NCBI RefSeq assembly: GCF_004792695.1
Contig: NZ_SRXU01000006.1
Coordinates: 186,001-250,000 of the forward strand
Length of the DNA: 64,000 bases
From: Sphingomonas naasensis
Lineage (GTDB): Bacteria > Pseudomonadota > Alphaproteobacteria > Sphingomonadales > Sphingomonadaceae
Direction of reading: 5' to 3'
Position numbers and translations under genes: made by a program
The notes under the pieces: model-generated
Told to the model about the DNA's origin: nothing
The model's database searches: none
What the model saw: the letters and a program-made list of their open reading frames with translations, nothing else
Shown here: in pieces, positions 51,482 to 61,443 of the stretch
Position numbering within the stretch: position 1 is the first letter of the stretch
Layout: every line of letters starts with the position of its first letter

Positions 51482-54196
51482 TCACGGCCGGTAGCTCGGC
51501 CCCGCTTCCGGATTCGCCTGGTCCGTCCGCGGCGCGCGCGTGGGGATCGGCACCGTGTCGAGCGCTTCGGGCACCAGCGCCAGCGTCTGGATCGCCGCGA
51601 GCCCCCATTGCGCCGATCCGTTGGTCGACACGCCCGGCCATTCGATCACCCCGCCGGGCAGCTTCACCCGCGGATCGCCCTTGACCATGCGCATGCCCGC
51701 CTCGCCCGAATAGAATTCCTCCGCCGCGCGCCGGGCGAGCGCCGCATCGCCGGTCTGTTTCGCCACATAGGCAGTGAGCCGCGAATGCCCCTGCTTCAGG
51801 TTGCGCCCGCCATAGGGCTTGTCGAACTTCGCCGCCCAGGCCTCGCGCGGGGCATTGTACCAGCGGCAATAGTCGAACCACGCATCGCGGAAGCGCGGCA
51901 CGTCGATCAGCTGGATCAGCTCGGCCTGGATCTCGACCGCGCCGAAAACCGCATTGAGGTGCGAGACGCCGATATTGTCGCGGATCAGGAAGCGCCCGGT
52001 CTCGAGGTCATAGGGCGCGCCGCCGGTCAGCCAGCCATTGGGCATGCGGCCGATGCTGTCCATCCCCGCGACGAGGCGATCGCGCCACTTCCTGTCGCCG
52101 GTGCGCTCCCATTCGGTGAGCCACGCGCCCGCGCACACCGCCCAGGTGGTGCCGAACGACATCTGGATCACGCCTTCGGGCAGATCCTCCTTCGGCGCGC
52201 CGGTCTTCCGGCCGATCTCGACATGGGCGAGCGTCTGCTCCGAATCGGACAGCGCGCGCATCAGATCGCCGACGCGCTCGTCGGCGGTGAGATAATAGAA
52301 GATCCGGCGATAGGCGGCGTTGCTGACGCGCGGCTGCTTCGAGCTGTCGCTCCAGTGCTGCACGCCGTGGCGCGTGCCGAGCCCGGCGAAGCGGCCGATA
52401 TGATAGACGTCGACTTCGCCGGTGTGGCGGGTCATCGCCTCGGCGAGCCGCCACGTCCTCGCGTCGCCCGAGCGCAGCGCCGCATACCATAGCCAGAGAT
52501 CGGTCGAGAGCTCGCTATTGTCCCATGCGAAGCCGCCGATATCGTATTTCCATTGATGCCGGTCGCTGTCGTAGCTGTGCATCACGTCGCCATGATCCCA
52601 GAAGCCGTACCAGCTGCGGCGATCGACCTCGCCGGCGTAGAAATCGATCAGATTGGCGAGCTGGTCCTCGATCAGCGCACGCTGCGGAGTCGAGCGATCG
52701 GGCAGGTTCCAGTCGCCGAACACCCCCGCGGCGTGGAGATGCGCGGGCTCGGCCATCAGCTGGGGCGGCGTCGCCGCGGCGCGGGCGAGCGCCTGCAGCT
52801 TCGGCGTGTCGGGCGTCGCGTCGAACGCCCAGAGCATCAGCTCGCTGGTGCGGGCGATCCCTTTTGGATCGTCCCAACCTGGCTCGTAATCCTCATAGGT
52901 GATATCGAGGCCTTCGTTCTGCGCGTCGAACCCCTCCATGCCCATCGTGCCGTGATACGGGCGGAGATCCATCGGTTTGGCGTCGGGCGACCACAGCCAG
53001 GCGGTGAGGCTGGCGGTGTCCGACGCGGCGCTCCGGATATCGAGCTGGGTCGGGTGGCGCTGCCAGAAATAGCGCGCGGCGATCGCCGCCCCGCCCTGCG
53101 GCGTGCCGACATAGCCGAAGCCGGGGGCGCGGCGGCCTTCGTCGGCATCGATCCACGCATGGCCTTCGCCGGTGCGCTTGGTCAGCGTGAAGCCGTTGGC
53201 ATTGAGCTGGGCGAGGCTGAAATCGTTCCACGCCGGAATCCGCTCGAGCAGCTTGCCGACCGGATCGCGCATCTCTGCGGGCACCGCGCGCCCGGCGATC
53301 TGCGCCTCGCGCACTGCCTTGCCGGGATCGCGGCGAAGGCCGGTGAGCGGGCGGACCGCCTCGACGAACATCGCGTCGTCGGCGGTGGCGAGGCGGATGT
53401 GGCGATCGTGGAGCGCCCCCCGCATCGGCACGTCGGTGGCGATGCCGAGCGCGGAGATGTGATCGGTCGGCTCGATATCGAGGATGAAGCTGTGCACGAT
53501 GCGCAGCGCGTCCGCGCCGGCATAGGCATAGAGCCGCACCACGAAGGGCAGGACGGAACGCCCGCCGCCGAGATGATGCCCCTCGAGCCGCACGACGGCG
53601 CGAACCGGCCCTTTCTGCTCGATCACGGCGCGTTCGATCGTGCCGGTGAGCGCGACGCGCTCGCCCTCGGGGGAGCCGGCGCGGATCTCGCCGAGCAACC
53701 GGGTGTTGGCGAGCAAGGTCCGCGCGCCGTTTTTCGCCGAGCGGATCGCGGCGGGGCCGCTCGTGGCGATCTCCCATTCGAGCGCGCCCGAGCGGATCAG
53801 GATCGCGTCGGCGATCTCGCGCACCGATACCGGCGCGGCGGGCAGCACCGGGCGACCGGCCGATACGGTCAGCCGGTCGCCACGCGTATCGGCGGGGACG
53901 GCATGCGCGGTCCATTTGATCGAGCCGTCGGGCCAATAGGCCGTCGGCCAGCTCTGCGACGGCACCGCGCCGTCCGGGCCGCGCACGGTGAGCGTCTGCC
54001 CCTTGGGCAACGCGCCTTTGGGCCAGGCGACGCCGAAGGTCTGGCCGGTGTGGCGCTCGGGCGCGGCGCCGTCGATCCAGCGGACCGGGGCCTCGACTGC
54101 CTCGCCGCGCCGCGGCTGCGCCAGCGCGGGCGCGGCGCCTGCGACCGCCGCAGACAGAAACGTGGATTGCATCATCGTCCGTCGCGTCAGGCGCAT
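51482..54196 (-). CDS. exo-rhamnogalacturonan lyase family protein (PcRGLX/YetA-like, PL26-type)
   Basis: A 904-residue exported enzyme with a Tat-like N-terminus (RLTRRTMMQSTFLSAAVAGAAPALA). The architecture fits PcRGLX/YetA-like proteins: an N-terminal beta domain (about 30-120, VRWIDGAAPERHTGQTFGVAWPKG), a beta-sandwich (about 130-480) and an alpha/alpha barrel (about 480-860, with GFWDHGDVMHSYDSDRHQWKYDIGGFAWDNSE). The fungal founder attacks rhamnogalacturonan from the end by beta-elimination. The similarity is recognised by pattern. It ends an operon with TonB receptor 3 and a DUF6250 lipoprotein. Confidence 0.85.
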   Translation of the reverse strand: MRLTRRTMMQSTFLSAAVAGAAPALAQPRRGEAVEAPVRWIDGAAPERHTGQTFGVAWPKGALPKGQTLTVRGPDGAVPSQSWPTAYWPDGSIKWTAHAVPADTRGDRLTVSAGRPVLPAAPVSVREIADAILIRSGALEWEIATSGPAAIRSAKNGARTLLANTRLLGEIRAGSPEGERVALTGTIERAVIEQKGPVRAVVRLEGHHLGGGRSVLPFVVRLYAYAGADALRIVHSFILDIEPTDHISALGIATDVPMRGALHDRHIRLATADDAMFVEAVRPLTGLRRDPGKAVREAQIAGRAVPAEMRDPVGKLLERIPAWNDFSLAQLNANGFTLTKRTGEGHAWIDADEGRRAPGFGYVGTPQGGAAIAARYFWQRHPTQLDIRSAASDTASLTAWLWSPDAKPMDLRPYHGTMGMEGFDAQNEGLDITYEDYEPGWDDPKGIARTSELMLWAFDATPDTPKLQALARAAATPPQLMAEPAHLHAAGVFGDWNLPDRSTPQRALIEDQLANLIDFYAGEVDRRSWYGFWDHGDVMHSYDSDRHQWKYDIGGFAWDNSELSTDLWLWYAALRSGDARTWRLAEAMTRHTGEVDVYHIGRFAGLGTRHGVQHWSDSSKQPRVSNAAYRRIFYYLTADERVGDLMRALSDSEQTLAHVEIGRKTGAPKEDLPEGVIQMSFGTTWAVCAGAWLTEWERTGDRKWRDRLVAGMDSIGRMPNGWLTGGAPYDLETGRFLIRDNIGVSHLNAVFGAVEIQAELIQLIDVPRFRDAWFDYCRWYNAPREAWAAKFDKPYGGRNLKQGHSRLTAYVAKQTGDAALARRAAEEFYSGEAGMRMVKGDPRVKLPGGVIEWPGVSTNGSAQWGLAAIQTLALVPEALDTVPIPTRAPRTDQANPEAGPSYRP

Positions 54197-54210
54197 GTCT
54201 CTCTCCCCGC

Positions 54211-54909
54211 TTATGGTTTTCCGATGCGCAGATTGCGGATGCGCAAATGGCTCTTGGTGGTGCGCAGCGCGAACCAGCCTTTCCGATAGGGTTGGGCGTC
54301 GTCGAGCGCGAAGATCTGACGCCCGTCGCGCTCGACCGCGATGTGCCGCGCGTCGGCGATCAGCCGGACATGCGTCCAGCGATTGGGCACGAGCAGGTTC
54401 GCCGCGTCCGCCAGATCATGCTCGGGAAGCAGCGGCCGGTTGCCCGGCTGGCCGACATAGCGGCGGAAGCGCGTGGTGGTGTTCCGGTTGCCGCCGATGC
54501 CGACATAATAGGTGGTGAGATCGTCATAGTCCGCGAAGGCGCCCGAGCGCTTCCTGGCGAACACCGATCCGCCGCGCGCCTGCGGATCGCGCGCCATCCA
54601 GAAGGCATTGAGATCGCTGACCTGATCATTGGCGCCGCCTTCGGACACCGCGAGCGCGTCGAATTCGATCGCCACCGGCCCGCGCAGTTCGCGCGTGTAC
54701 CAGAGCGACAGCCCCGCCGGCGTCTCGATGTCGATCGTGTCGCCGAAGCTGACCCGCGCCGCCTGCTCGGCCTCGATCCGCCAATCGGCGGCGGCGGGTC
54801 GGGGCGCCGTCGGCCGCGGCGCGGGCGCGCAGCCGGCGGCGAGCAGCCCGAGGGCGAGCGCCGCGCGGCGCAGCGCCCCGGCGCCGTTATGCCCGGCCGG
54901 CTTCATCAT
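54211..54909 (-). CDS. DUF6250 domain lipoprotein
   Basis: A 232-residue lipoprotein (lipobox LLAAGC). The DUF6250 pattern is ARVSFGDTIDIETPAGLSLWYTRELRGPVAIEFDALAVSEGGANDQVSDLNAFWMARDP, continuing to RKGWFALRTTKSHLRIRNLRIGKP, a concanavalin-like beta-sandwich. Such domains occur in pectin-degradation loci; a binding or hydrolytic role is unproven. It is between the receptor (18 bases) and the lyase (14 bases) in one operon. Confidence 0.83.
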   Translation of the reverse strand: MMKPAGHNGAGALRRAALALGLLAAGCAPAPRPTAPRPAAADWRIEAEQAARVSFGDTIDIETPAGLSLWYTRELRGPVAIEFDALAVSEGGANDQVSDLNAFWMARDPQARGGSVFARKRSGAFADYDDLTTYYVGIGGNRNTTTRFRRYVGQPGNRPLLPEHDLADAANLLVPNRWTHVRLIADARHIAVERDGRQIFALDDAQPYRKGWFALRTTKSHLRIRNLRIGKP

Positions 54910-54927
54910 GCGCCGAGCGGTGATGCA

Positions 54928-57900
54928 TCACAGTTTCCACTGCACGCCAACGAAGATGCGCTGGCCCGGATAGCTATATTCGAGCGGGCGGGCCGCATCG
55001 ATATAGGTCTTGTTGAATTCCTTGCCGAGATTGAGCCCCTCGACCCAGAATTGCACATGATCGTTGGCGCGGATCATCACCTTGGCGTCGATGAAGGTCT
55101 CGCCGCGGCGGAAGATCGGATTGTTGGCATTGTTGCCGTCCGCGGCCGACTGCAGCCAGTCGCTGCGCCGGTTGTACGAGACGCGGGCGTTGAGGAAGCC
55201 CTTATCGTAGAACAGGCTGGCGTTGTAGGTGTACTTGGACTGCCCCGGATAGCCGTCGAGCGCCTCGCCGGTCGCCTGGTTGGTCAGGCCCGAATCGAGC
55301 ACCCGGGCATAAGTGAAGTTGGCGCTGGCGCCGAAGCCGTCGAACGGCCCCGGCAGGAAGGTGAACACGGTCTGCGCGCTCGCTTCGATACCATCGAGCT
55401 TCGCGCCGAAGCCGTTCACCGGCTGGCGGACGGTGTACAGGGTGCCGTCATGATAGAGATCGACCCCGGCGCGGGTGACGTTGGGGACGATGAAGCTCTT
55501 GATGTCCTTGTAGTAATAGCCGAGGCTGATCAGCGTATCGCGGTTCGGATACCAGGACGCGTTGAGATCGAACTGGTCGGCGCGGTAGGGCTGGAGATCG
55601 GGATTGCCCGCGGTGCAGCTGTCGTCGAGACCCACCGTGTCCAGCGTGTCCACCGTGCAGGTGATCGTCGCCGCCAGATCCGTCGGCTTGGGCCGCGCGA
55701 GGTTCTTGGCGAAGGTGCCACGGATGAAGAGATTGGGAAGCGCCTCGAGGTTGAGGTTCACCGCCGGCAGCCAATCGGCGTAATCGTTGGAGATGTTGAA
55801 TTCCTGCGCCGAAACCCGGACGGTTTCGGTGACCGGAGGAATCCCGTTGACGCCGGTGCCAGGGACGATGCGCCGTTCGTTGATGATGTTGGTGCTGGTC
55901 GAGGTATCGCGGGTCCGGGTGTAGCGGACGCCGAAATTGCCGGTCAGCTTCATCCCGAACAGCTGCTGCTCGAAATTGGCCTTGAGATAGGCCGAGGCGA
56001 TCTGCTCGTTGATCACATAAGCGGGGATCTGCGGCAGCCCGTCGGCAGTGCGGACGCGCGACTGGTTGAAATAGCTCAGATCGTAATAGCGCGCGATATC
56101 GGGGCTGAATTCGGGGAAGGCCAGCCGGCCGGGAGCACCGTCCGGAGCGCCCTGCAGTCCGCTGAACAGCGGCGCGCCGCCGCTGATCGCCCCCGTCGCC
56201 GCGATGAAGTCGCGATATTGCTGCTGCGTGAAATAATAGGTGTTCGCGGCCGGGCCCGATGCGGGCGGCGCGCCAATCACCGTGTTGTAGCTGACATTGG
56301 CGCTGGTCTGGAACACCGCGGGGCTGCCGGCGATGCCCGCGGCGGGAACCGCGGTGACCGCGGGGACGAGCAAGCGCGCGCCGCCACCGGTATAGTTGAC
56401 GAAGCCCTGATCGCGATACTGGCCGCCCCATTCGATCGTGGTGAACGGCCCCCAGTGGAGATCATAGTCGAGATCGAGCTGGAGCATCTTCTCGTCCGAG
56501 CCCGCGTCTTGCGGACGGAACTGCACCGTCGGGCCGGCCTGGGTAAGTGCCACGCCATTGGCGCCGGTGCGCCCGAAGGCGACATAGGAATTGGGATCGG
56601 CGGGATCGAAGCTGGTCGGGAAAGTGAAGACCGGAAGGCCGAGTTCGTTGCGCCGGTCGACGCTCACGCCGCCGATGCTGGTGCTGATCGAGACGAGGTT
56701 GGTGTTGTTGATCAGGCTCGCCTTCGACCAGGCGCCGAGCCCGCGCACCTTGAGCCGATCGAGATCCCAGTCGAACCCGGTCTGATAATATTGCGTGTAC
56801 TGGTCATAATCGAAATTGCGGCGCTGGACGCCGACGATGCCGTTCGCGCCGCCCGCGCCGACGGCGTTCTGCTGCATCAGCGCGCTGGTGACGATATGAT
56901 CCTCGACCGTCGCGGTGCCATCGGTGATGCGCGGCCGCGAGGTGCCGCCGGCGGCGTTGGCCGCCAGCGCGGCATCGAAATTATACCGGTCATAGGTGCC
57001 GGAATCGATCGAGTAGTTGACGTCCTTGAGCTGCTGGCGGCGCTTGTTGATCTGCCCCTGCGCCCAGACATTGAAATTGTCGGCGAAGCGCGCCTGCACC
57101 TGCAGATCGACCGAGGTGCGATAATCGCGCCGCTCGAGGAAGCGATAGCGATAGATTTTGGGTGCCCAGTCGAAGAACTGGTTCTCGCAGGCGAGACGGT
57201 TGGCGGTCGCGGTCGCCGCAGTGGCGCCGGTCGTGCCCGCGCAGCTCTCATAGGTGGCGAAATTGGCATAGTCGGGATTGGCGATCGTCTTCTCGGTCGA
57301 GCGATCGAAATCGGCGATGCGGTCCCAATTGGTGTTCGAGGCAAAGTCCGAGCGCGTGTCGACCGCGCTGTGCGTCACGTTGACGAGGAAGCCGAAACGC
57401 CCGTCGAGCAGATCGCCACGGCCGGCGAGGAAATTGAGCCGCGGCTGCCAGCTCTGGGTGAGATCGAGATGCTGGCCCTCGGCCTTGACGCTGAAGATCG
57501 GGTCCTTGAGGTCGAGCGGGCGCCGCGTCTCGACCGAGACGGTGCCGCCGATGCCGCCCTCGGGCAAATCGACCATATAGCCCTTGTAGACGTCGATCGA
57601 CTTGACCAGCTCGACCGCGAGCTCGCGGAAATCGCCCGAACGGCCACCGAGCGCGCTCTGCTGGCTGACGCCGTTGATCTGGACGCGGTTGAGATCGGGC
57701 TCGACCCCGCGGATCGAGACCGCGGTGCCCTCGCCGAAATCACGGCTGAGCTGGACGCCGGTGATGCGGCTCAGCGCCTCGCCGACATTCTTGTCGGGGA
57801 AGCTGGCGATGTCGTCGGCGACGATCGAATCGACGACGGTGCCCGAATTCTTCTTGCGGCCGATCGCCGACTGCAGGCTGGCGCGCGTGCCGGTGATGAT

Positions 57901-58068
57901 GACGGTGTCGTCGCTGGTGGCTTCCTCAGCCGGCGCGGCATCGGCGCTCTGCTCCGCCGGCTCGGCCGCGGGCGTCTCCTGTGCGAACGCCGCCGGCGAA
58001 ACCATGGCGGCGGCCGCGATCGCGGCAAGCGAGACACTGTTACGAACGACGCGGCAACCCTTACGCAT
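54928..58068 (-). CDS. TonB-dependent outer-membrane receptor 3
   Basis: A 1046-residue receptor with signal peptide (to about AAFAQE), an Ala/Glu linker, and a plug domain (about residues 55-185) with VIITGTRASLQSAIGRKKNSGTVVDSIVADDIASFPDKNVGEALSRITGVQLSRDFGEGTAVSIRGVEPDLNRVQING, the strong signature of the large sphingomonad/Caulobacter carbohydrate receptor group. The barrel ends RIFVGVQWKL. GGAGAGAGT precedes the ATG at 58068. As first gene of the operon with the lyase it probably imports rhamnogalacturonan fragments. Confidence 0.93.
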   Translation of the reverse strand: MRKGCRVVRNSVSLAAIAAAAMVSPAAFAQETPAAEPAEQSADAAPAEEATSDDTVIITGTRASLQSAIGRKKNSGTVVDSIVADDIASFPDKNVGEALSRITGVQLSRDFGEGTAVSIRGVEPDLNRVQINGVSQQSALGGRSGDFRELAVELVKSIDVYKGYMVDLPEGGIGGTVSVETRRPLDLKDPIFSVKAEGQHLDLTQSWQPRLNFLAGRGDLLDGRFGFLVNVTHSAVDTRSDFASNTNWDRIADFDRSTEKTIANPDYANFATYESCAGTTGATAATATANRLACENQFFDWAPKIYRYRFLERRDYRTSVDLQVQARFADNFNVWAQGQINKRRQQLKDVNYSIDSGTYDRYNFDAALAANAAGGTSRPRITDGTATVEDHIVTSALMQQNAVGAGGANGIVGVQRRNFDYDQYTQYYQTGFDWDLDRLKVRGLGAWSKASLINNTNLVSISTSIGGVSVDRRNELGLPVFTFPTSFDPADPNSYVAFGRTGANGVALTQAGPTVQFRPQDAGSDEKMLQLDLDYDLHWGPFTTIEWGGQYRDQGFVNYTGGGARLLVPAVTAVPAAGIAGSPAVFQTSANVSYNTVIGAPPASGPAANTYYFTQQQYRDFIAATGAISGGAPLFSGLQGAPDGAPGRLAFPEFSPDIARYYDLSYFNQSRVRTADGLPQIPAYVINEQIASAYLKANFEQQLFGMKLTGNFGVRYTRTRDTSTSTNIINERRIVPGTGVNGIPPVTETVRVSAQEFNISNDYADWLPAVNLNLEALPNLFIRGTFAKNLARPKPTDLAATITCTVDTLDTVGLDDSCTAGNPDLQPYRADQFDLNASWYPNRDTLISLGYYYKDIKSFIVPNVTRAGVDLYHDGTLYTVRQPVNGFGAKLDGIEASAQTVFTFLPGPFDGFGASANFTYARVLDSGLTNQATGEALDGYPGQSKYTYNASLFYDKGFLNARVSYNRRSDWLQSAADGNNANNPIFRRGETFIDAKVMIRANDHVQFWVEGLNLGKEFNKTYIDAARPLEYSYPGQRIFVGVQWKL

Positions 58069-58187
58069 ACTCTCTCCACTCACGACCCAAGGAGCGACCA
58101 AAGGCCGCGCGCCGATTTGTCGGCTGTGTCGAGTCGCATAGCAGCGTGGGTCCGGAATGGAAGCAAATTCACGACATGTGGCAGCTC

Positions 58188-58204
58188 ATTCCATATAATG
58201 GAAT
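58188..58204. promoter_or_regulatory. inverted repeat upstream of TonB receptor 3 operon
   Basis: ATTCCAT (58188-58194) and ATGGAAT (58198-58204) form a perfect 7-3-7 palindrome in an AT-rich stretch, 120 bases upstream of the receptor ATG. It is a candidate operator for a sugar-acid or pectin regulator; no regulator gene is adjacent. Confidence 0.55.
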
Positions 58205-58281
58205 AATCTTGGCTTATGATGCGGGGATGTTTCCGGACCGCGCGAGCCGATCCCCTGATCTCTGGAGCCGCGCCGAAGGCT

Positions 58282-59538
58282 CTATTCCCCGACCGCGGCT
58301 GCCGATGGCAGGCCGGGATCGCTGCGCGGCGCGGTGTCGACGAGCAAGGACCAGGGCGCGGGCAGATAGTCGAGCGACATGTAGAAATAGAAGGCGCAGG
58401 AGCCGTCCTTGCGATAGCTCGCGCCCTTCACCACTCCGAAGGCCGTGGTGCCGCTGAACACCGGCCCGCCGCTGTCGCCGCCCTTGCAGCTCGGCCCTGC
58501 GACGGTGACCCAGGTCGGCAGGCACGGCCCACCGCACAGATCGGCGGCGGGTGCGAAATCGAGCAGCTCGACCTCGGCGCAGCTATAGCCGCTGCTCTCG
58601 CCGCGATGGCAGACGAAGTCGCCCGCGCGCGTGCTCGCCTTGCTGCGCTGCGCCTCTACCGGCCGCTCGATCGTGCGCGCGGTGTCCGAATAGAGCAGCG
58701 GCCGCTCGGGCGCGGCGCCGGTATGGATCTGGATGTCGTGATAGCCCCAGCCCCATTGCCCGACGAAGCTGAGCGGCGTCGGCCGGCGCTCGGGGTCGTA
58801 ATAGGTCATGTCGTCGAGGCAGTGGGCGGCGGTGGTGATTCCGCTGCGAGTGCCGTCGGTCACCGCGAAGCCGGTGGTGCACAGATAGCGCTTGCCGTCG
58901 GCCGCGTTGACTCCGCTGAGCCGGCCTCCGCCGTGCAGGCTCAGGTTGACGTCGGTACGCTCGAGCACGCGGACCTGCACCGGCACGCCGGCCAGCTTCT
59001 CGAGCTCGGCGTCGATCGCCGCCGCACCGCCATCGGCGGCGGCGATCGCATTGCCGATAATGACGACGAGCTCGCCGGTCCGCGGATCGAGTCCCATCGA
59101 CGGCGGGCTGGGCAAGGCTGCGCGGATCGCCGCCTGATGATATGTGATCGCCCAGACCACCCGGTCGCGGCTGGCCTTGGCGCCGGTGCGGAACGTCACC
59201 GGAACCTCCATGCCGCCCGCGCGAATGCGCATCGCGGGCACCGGATCGTCGCCGGTCAGATAGACGACGTAGCGATAATCGGGCCTGTGCTGCACCGAGA
59301 TGCCGGCGAGCCGATCGCGGTAGCGGCTGGCGATCGCATCGGTCGTCGCGACGCTGTCGTGCTGGGCGCGCAGGCGGCGCAGCGCCTCGTCCTGCGGCAC
59401 GCCGTAGAGACGGGCATATTCGCCGGCATCCTGCATCAATGCATCCTCGCGCGTCTGCACGGCCTGCGCCGCGGCGGGCTGGGCCAGCATCAGCGCGAGC
59501 AAGAGCGTCAGCGACCGGGAAAATTCACGAAGGAGCAT
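58282..59538 (-). CDS. trypsin-like serine protease with large pro-region
   Basis: A 418-residue exported S1-type protease. The signal peptide ends near AAAQA. Residues 28-205 look like an N-terminal pro-region comparable to alpha-lytic protease/streptogrisin precursors. The catalytic triad is visible: His239 in TTAAHC, Asp268 in YHDIQI and Ser356 in CKGGDSGGP. Cys pairs (220/240, 310/320, 335/339/351) support a secreted disulfide-rich fold. It is not in an operon. Confidence 0.88.
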   Translation of the reverse strand: MLLREFSRSLTLLLALMLAQPAAAQAVQTREDALMQDAGEYARLYGVPQDEALRRLRAQHDSVATTDAIASRYRDRLAGISVQHRPDYRYVVYLTGDDPVPAMRIRAGGMEVPVTFRTGAKASRDRVVWAITYHQAAIRAALPSPPSMGLDPRTGELVVIIGNAIAAADGGAAAIDAELEKLAGVPVQVRVLERTDVNLSLHGGGRLSGVNAADGKRYLCTTGFAVTDGTRSGITTAAHCLDDMTYYDPERRPTPLSFVGQWGWGYHDIQIHTGAAPERPLLYSDTARTIERPVEAQRSKASTRAGDFVCHRGESSGYSCAEVELLDFAPAADLCGGPCLPTWVTVAGPSCKGGDSGGPVFSGTTAFGVVKGASYRKDGSCAFYFYMSLDYLPAPWSLLVDTAPRSDPGLPSAAAVGE

Positions 59539-59622
59539 GGCAACAATCTAGGGAGATTGCGCGCCTCCGGCAAAGCAGAGGACCATTCCAGAGACTTTCG
59601 GGAAATATCCGCCCCGGGCGGA

Positions 59623-59708
59623 TGGTGGACAGGGCTGGATTCGAACCAGCGTACGCTTGCACGGGCAGATTTACAGTCTGCTGCCTTTAACCACTCGGCC
59701 ACCTGTCC
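59623..59708 (-). tRNA. tRNA-Tyr (GTA)
   Basis: An 86-base class II tRNA on the minus strand with encoded CCA. The acceptor stem GGACAGG pairs with CCTGTCC. The anticodon stem GCAGA/TCTGC holds the loop CTGTAAA, anticodon GTA. A long variable arm precedes GGTTCGAATCC. Confidence 0.96.
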
Positions 59709-59829
59709 ATGGAGCCGCTAACGAAGCGAGGGTGGCCCAATGCCGAAGCGGCCCCGCGCTGTCAACGCCTTGCGCGCAGGCTTCGTGCCGCATAGCGTCG
59801 CGCGCATTCCTCCAGTCACGGGAGTCCCA

Positions 59830-61443
59830 ATGCGCAAAGCTTCCGCGCTCGCCGCCATCGCACTCGTCGCCTCGCCCCTCACCGCCCAATCGGTCGACCG
59901 TACCGAGGTGGGACGCATCGTCGACGAAGGCGTCAACCGTTCCGAAGTGATGCTCACCGTCCAGCATCTCGCCGACCATATCGGCCCGCGCCTGACCAAT
60001 TCGCCGGGGATGCGCGCCGCCGAGGATTGGACCGCATCGAAGTTCCGCGACTGGGGCCTCAAGAACGTCCACAAGGAAGGCTTCGATTTCGGCCGCGGCT
60101 GGTGGATCGAGCGCTCGAGCGCGCGCATGATCAACCCGCGCCCGATCACGCTGACTGCCATCCCGATCGCATGGACGCCCGCGACCGCGGGCCGGATCAG
60201 CGCGCCGGTGGTGGTCGCGCCGATGAGCGAGGAGCGCCATTTCGCGCGCTATCACGGACAGCTCGCCGGCAAGATCGTGCTGGTCACGCTGCCCAATGAC
60301 GGCTCCGAGCCGACCGACCCCGCGTTCAAGCGGCTGAGCGGCGACGATCTGTCAAAGCTCGACGTCTATGAGCAGCCCAAATATGATCCCGAGGCGAGCG
60401 ATCGCCGGATGAAGCGGCTCGAATATTCGGCCAAGCTCGACGCGTTCCTCAAGGCCGAGGGCGCGGTCGCCTATGCGACGATGTCGCCGCGCGACGGCAA
60501 GCTCGTCCATGGCGCCGGCTATCTGTTCGGCACCGGCGAGACCCAGCAGGTGCCCGGCGTCGAGATCGCCGCCGAGGATTATCGCCGCCTCGCGCGGCTC
60601 GCCAAGCAGGGCCCGGCACCGGTGGTCGAGCTCGAGAATGTCGTCCATTTCGTCGACACCGACACCAGGGCGTACAACATCATCGCCGACATCCCCGGCA
60701 GCGATCCCTCGGGCGCCTATGTGATGGCCGGCGGGCATCTCGACAGCTGGGCGGCCGGCGACGGCGCGGTCGACAATGGCGCGGGCGTCGCGATGGTGAT
60801 GGAAGCCGCGCGCATCCTCCAGACGATGGGGGTCAAGCCCAAGCGCACGATCCGCTTCGTGCTGTGGGCGGGCGAGGAGCAGGGCCTGCTCGGCTCGATG
60901 GACTATGTCGAGAAGCACATCGCGGCGCGCGCGCGCAAGCCGGGCACCCCCGAGACGGGGCTGGCGCGCTTCTATGGCTGGGCCAATCGCTGGCCGATCA
61001 CCCGCCAGGCCGATTACGGCAAGCTTTCCGCCTATTTCAACATCGACAACGGCTCGGGCAAGCTGCGCGGCATCTATGCCGAGAACAACGCCGCGGTGGT
61101 GCCGATCTTCCGCGACTGGTTCGCGCCGTTCAACGCGATGGGCGCGGGCAGCGTGGCGATCCGCAAGACCGGCGGCACCGACCATGTCTTCTTCTCGGCG
61201 GTGGGCATCCCGGCGTTCCAGTTCATCCAGGACCCGCTCGACTATGGCAGCCGGCTGCACCATACCAGCATCGACACCTTCGATCACATCAAGGCCGCCG
61301 ACATGCGACAGGGCGCGGTGATCCTCGCGAGCTTCCTGCTCAACGCGGCGAATGCCGACAAGCCGCTGCCGCGCCTGCCCTTCCCCACCGAGCCCGGCGT
61401 GACCGATCCGTTCGCCTGGCCCGATCCGAACGATCTCGACTGA
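59830..61443 (+). CDS. exported M28 family zinc peptidase
   Basis: A 537-residue exported peptidase (signal peptide to about PLTAQ). The M28 metal ligands are visible: His and Asp in AGGHLDSWAAGDGAVDNGAG, the catalytic Glu-Glu in WAGEEQGLLGS, Asp in FNIDNGSG and His in LHHTSIDTFD. A PA-type insert is likely in residues 130-270. It is probably an aminopeptidase or carboxypeptidase of the periplasm. The ATG at 59830 follows GGAG. The stop overlaps the next start (TGATG). Confidence 0.92.
   Translation: MRKASALAAIALVASPLTAQSVDRTEVGRIVDEGVNRSEVMLTVQHLADHIGPRLTNSPGMRAAEDWTASKFRDWGLKNVHKEGFDFGRGWWIERSSARMINPRPITLTAIPIAWTPATAGRISAPVVVAPMSEERHFARYHGQLAGKIVLVTLPNDGSEPTDPAFKRLSGDDLSKLDVYEQPKYDPEASDRRMKRLEYSAKLDAFLKAEGAVAYATMSPRDGKLVHGAGYLFGTGETQQVPGVEIAAEDYRRLARLAKQGPAPVVELENVVHFVDTDTRAYNIIADIPGSDPSGAYVMAGGHLDSWAAGDGAVDNGAGVAMVMEAARILQTMGVKPKRTIRFVLWAGEEQGLLGSMDYVEKHIAARARKPGTPETGLARFYGWANRWPITRQADYGKLSAYFNIDNGSGKLRGIYAENNAAVVPIFRDWFAPFNAMGAGSVAIRKTGGTDHVFFSAVGIPAFQFIQDPLDYGSRLHHTSIDTFDHIKAADMRQGAVILASFLLNAANADKPLPRLPFPTEPGVTDPFAWPDPNDLD

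Noticed and set aside
54247..58206. A 1319-codon open frame on the plus strand across the receptor 3 region
   Set aside because: It runs antisense through two real genes and has no recognisable domain; it is a composition artefact.
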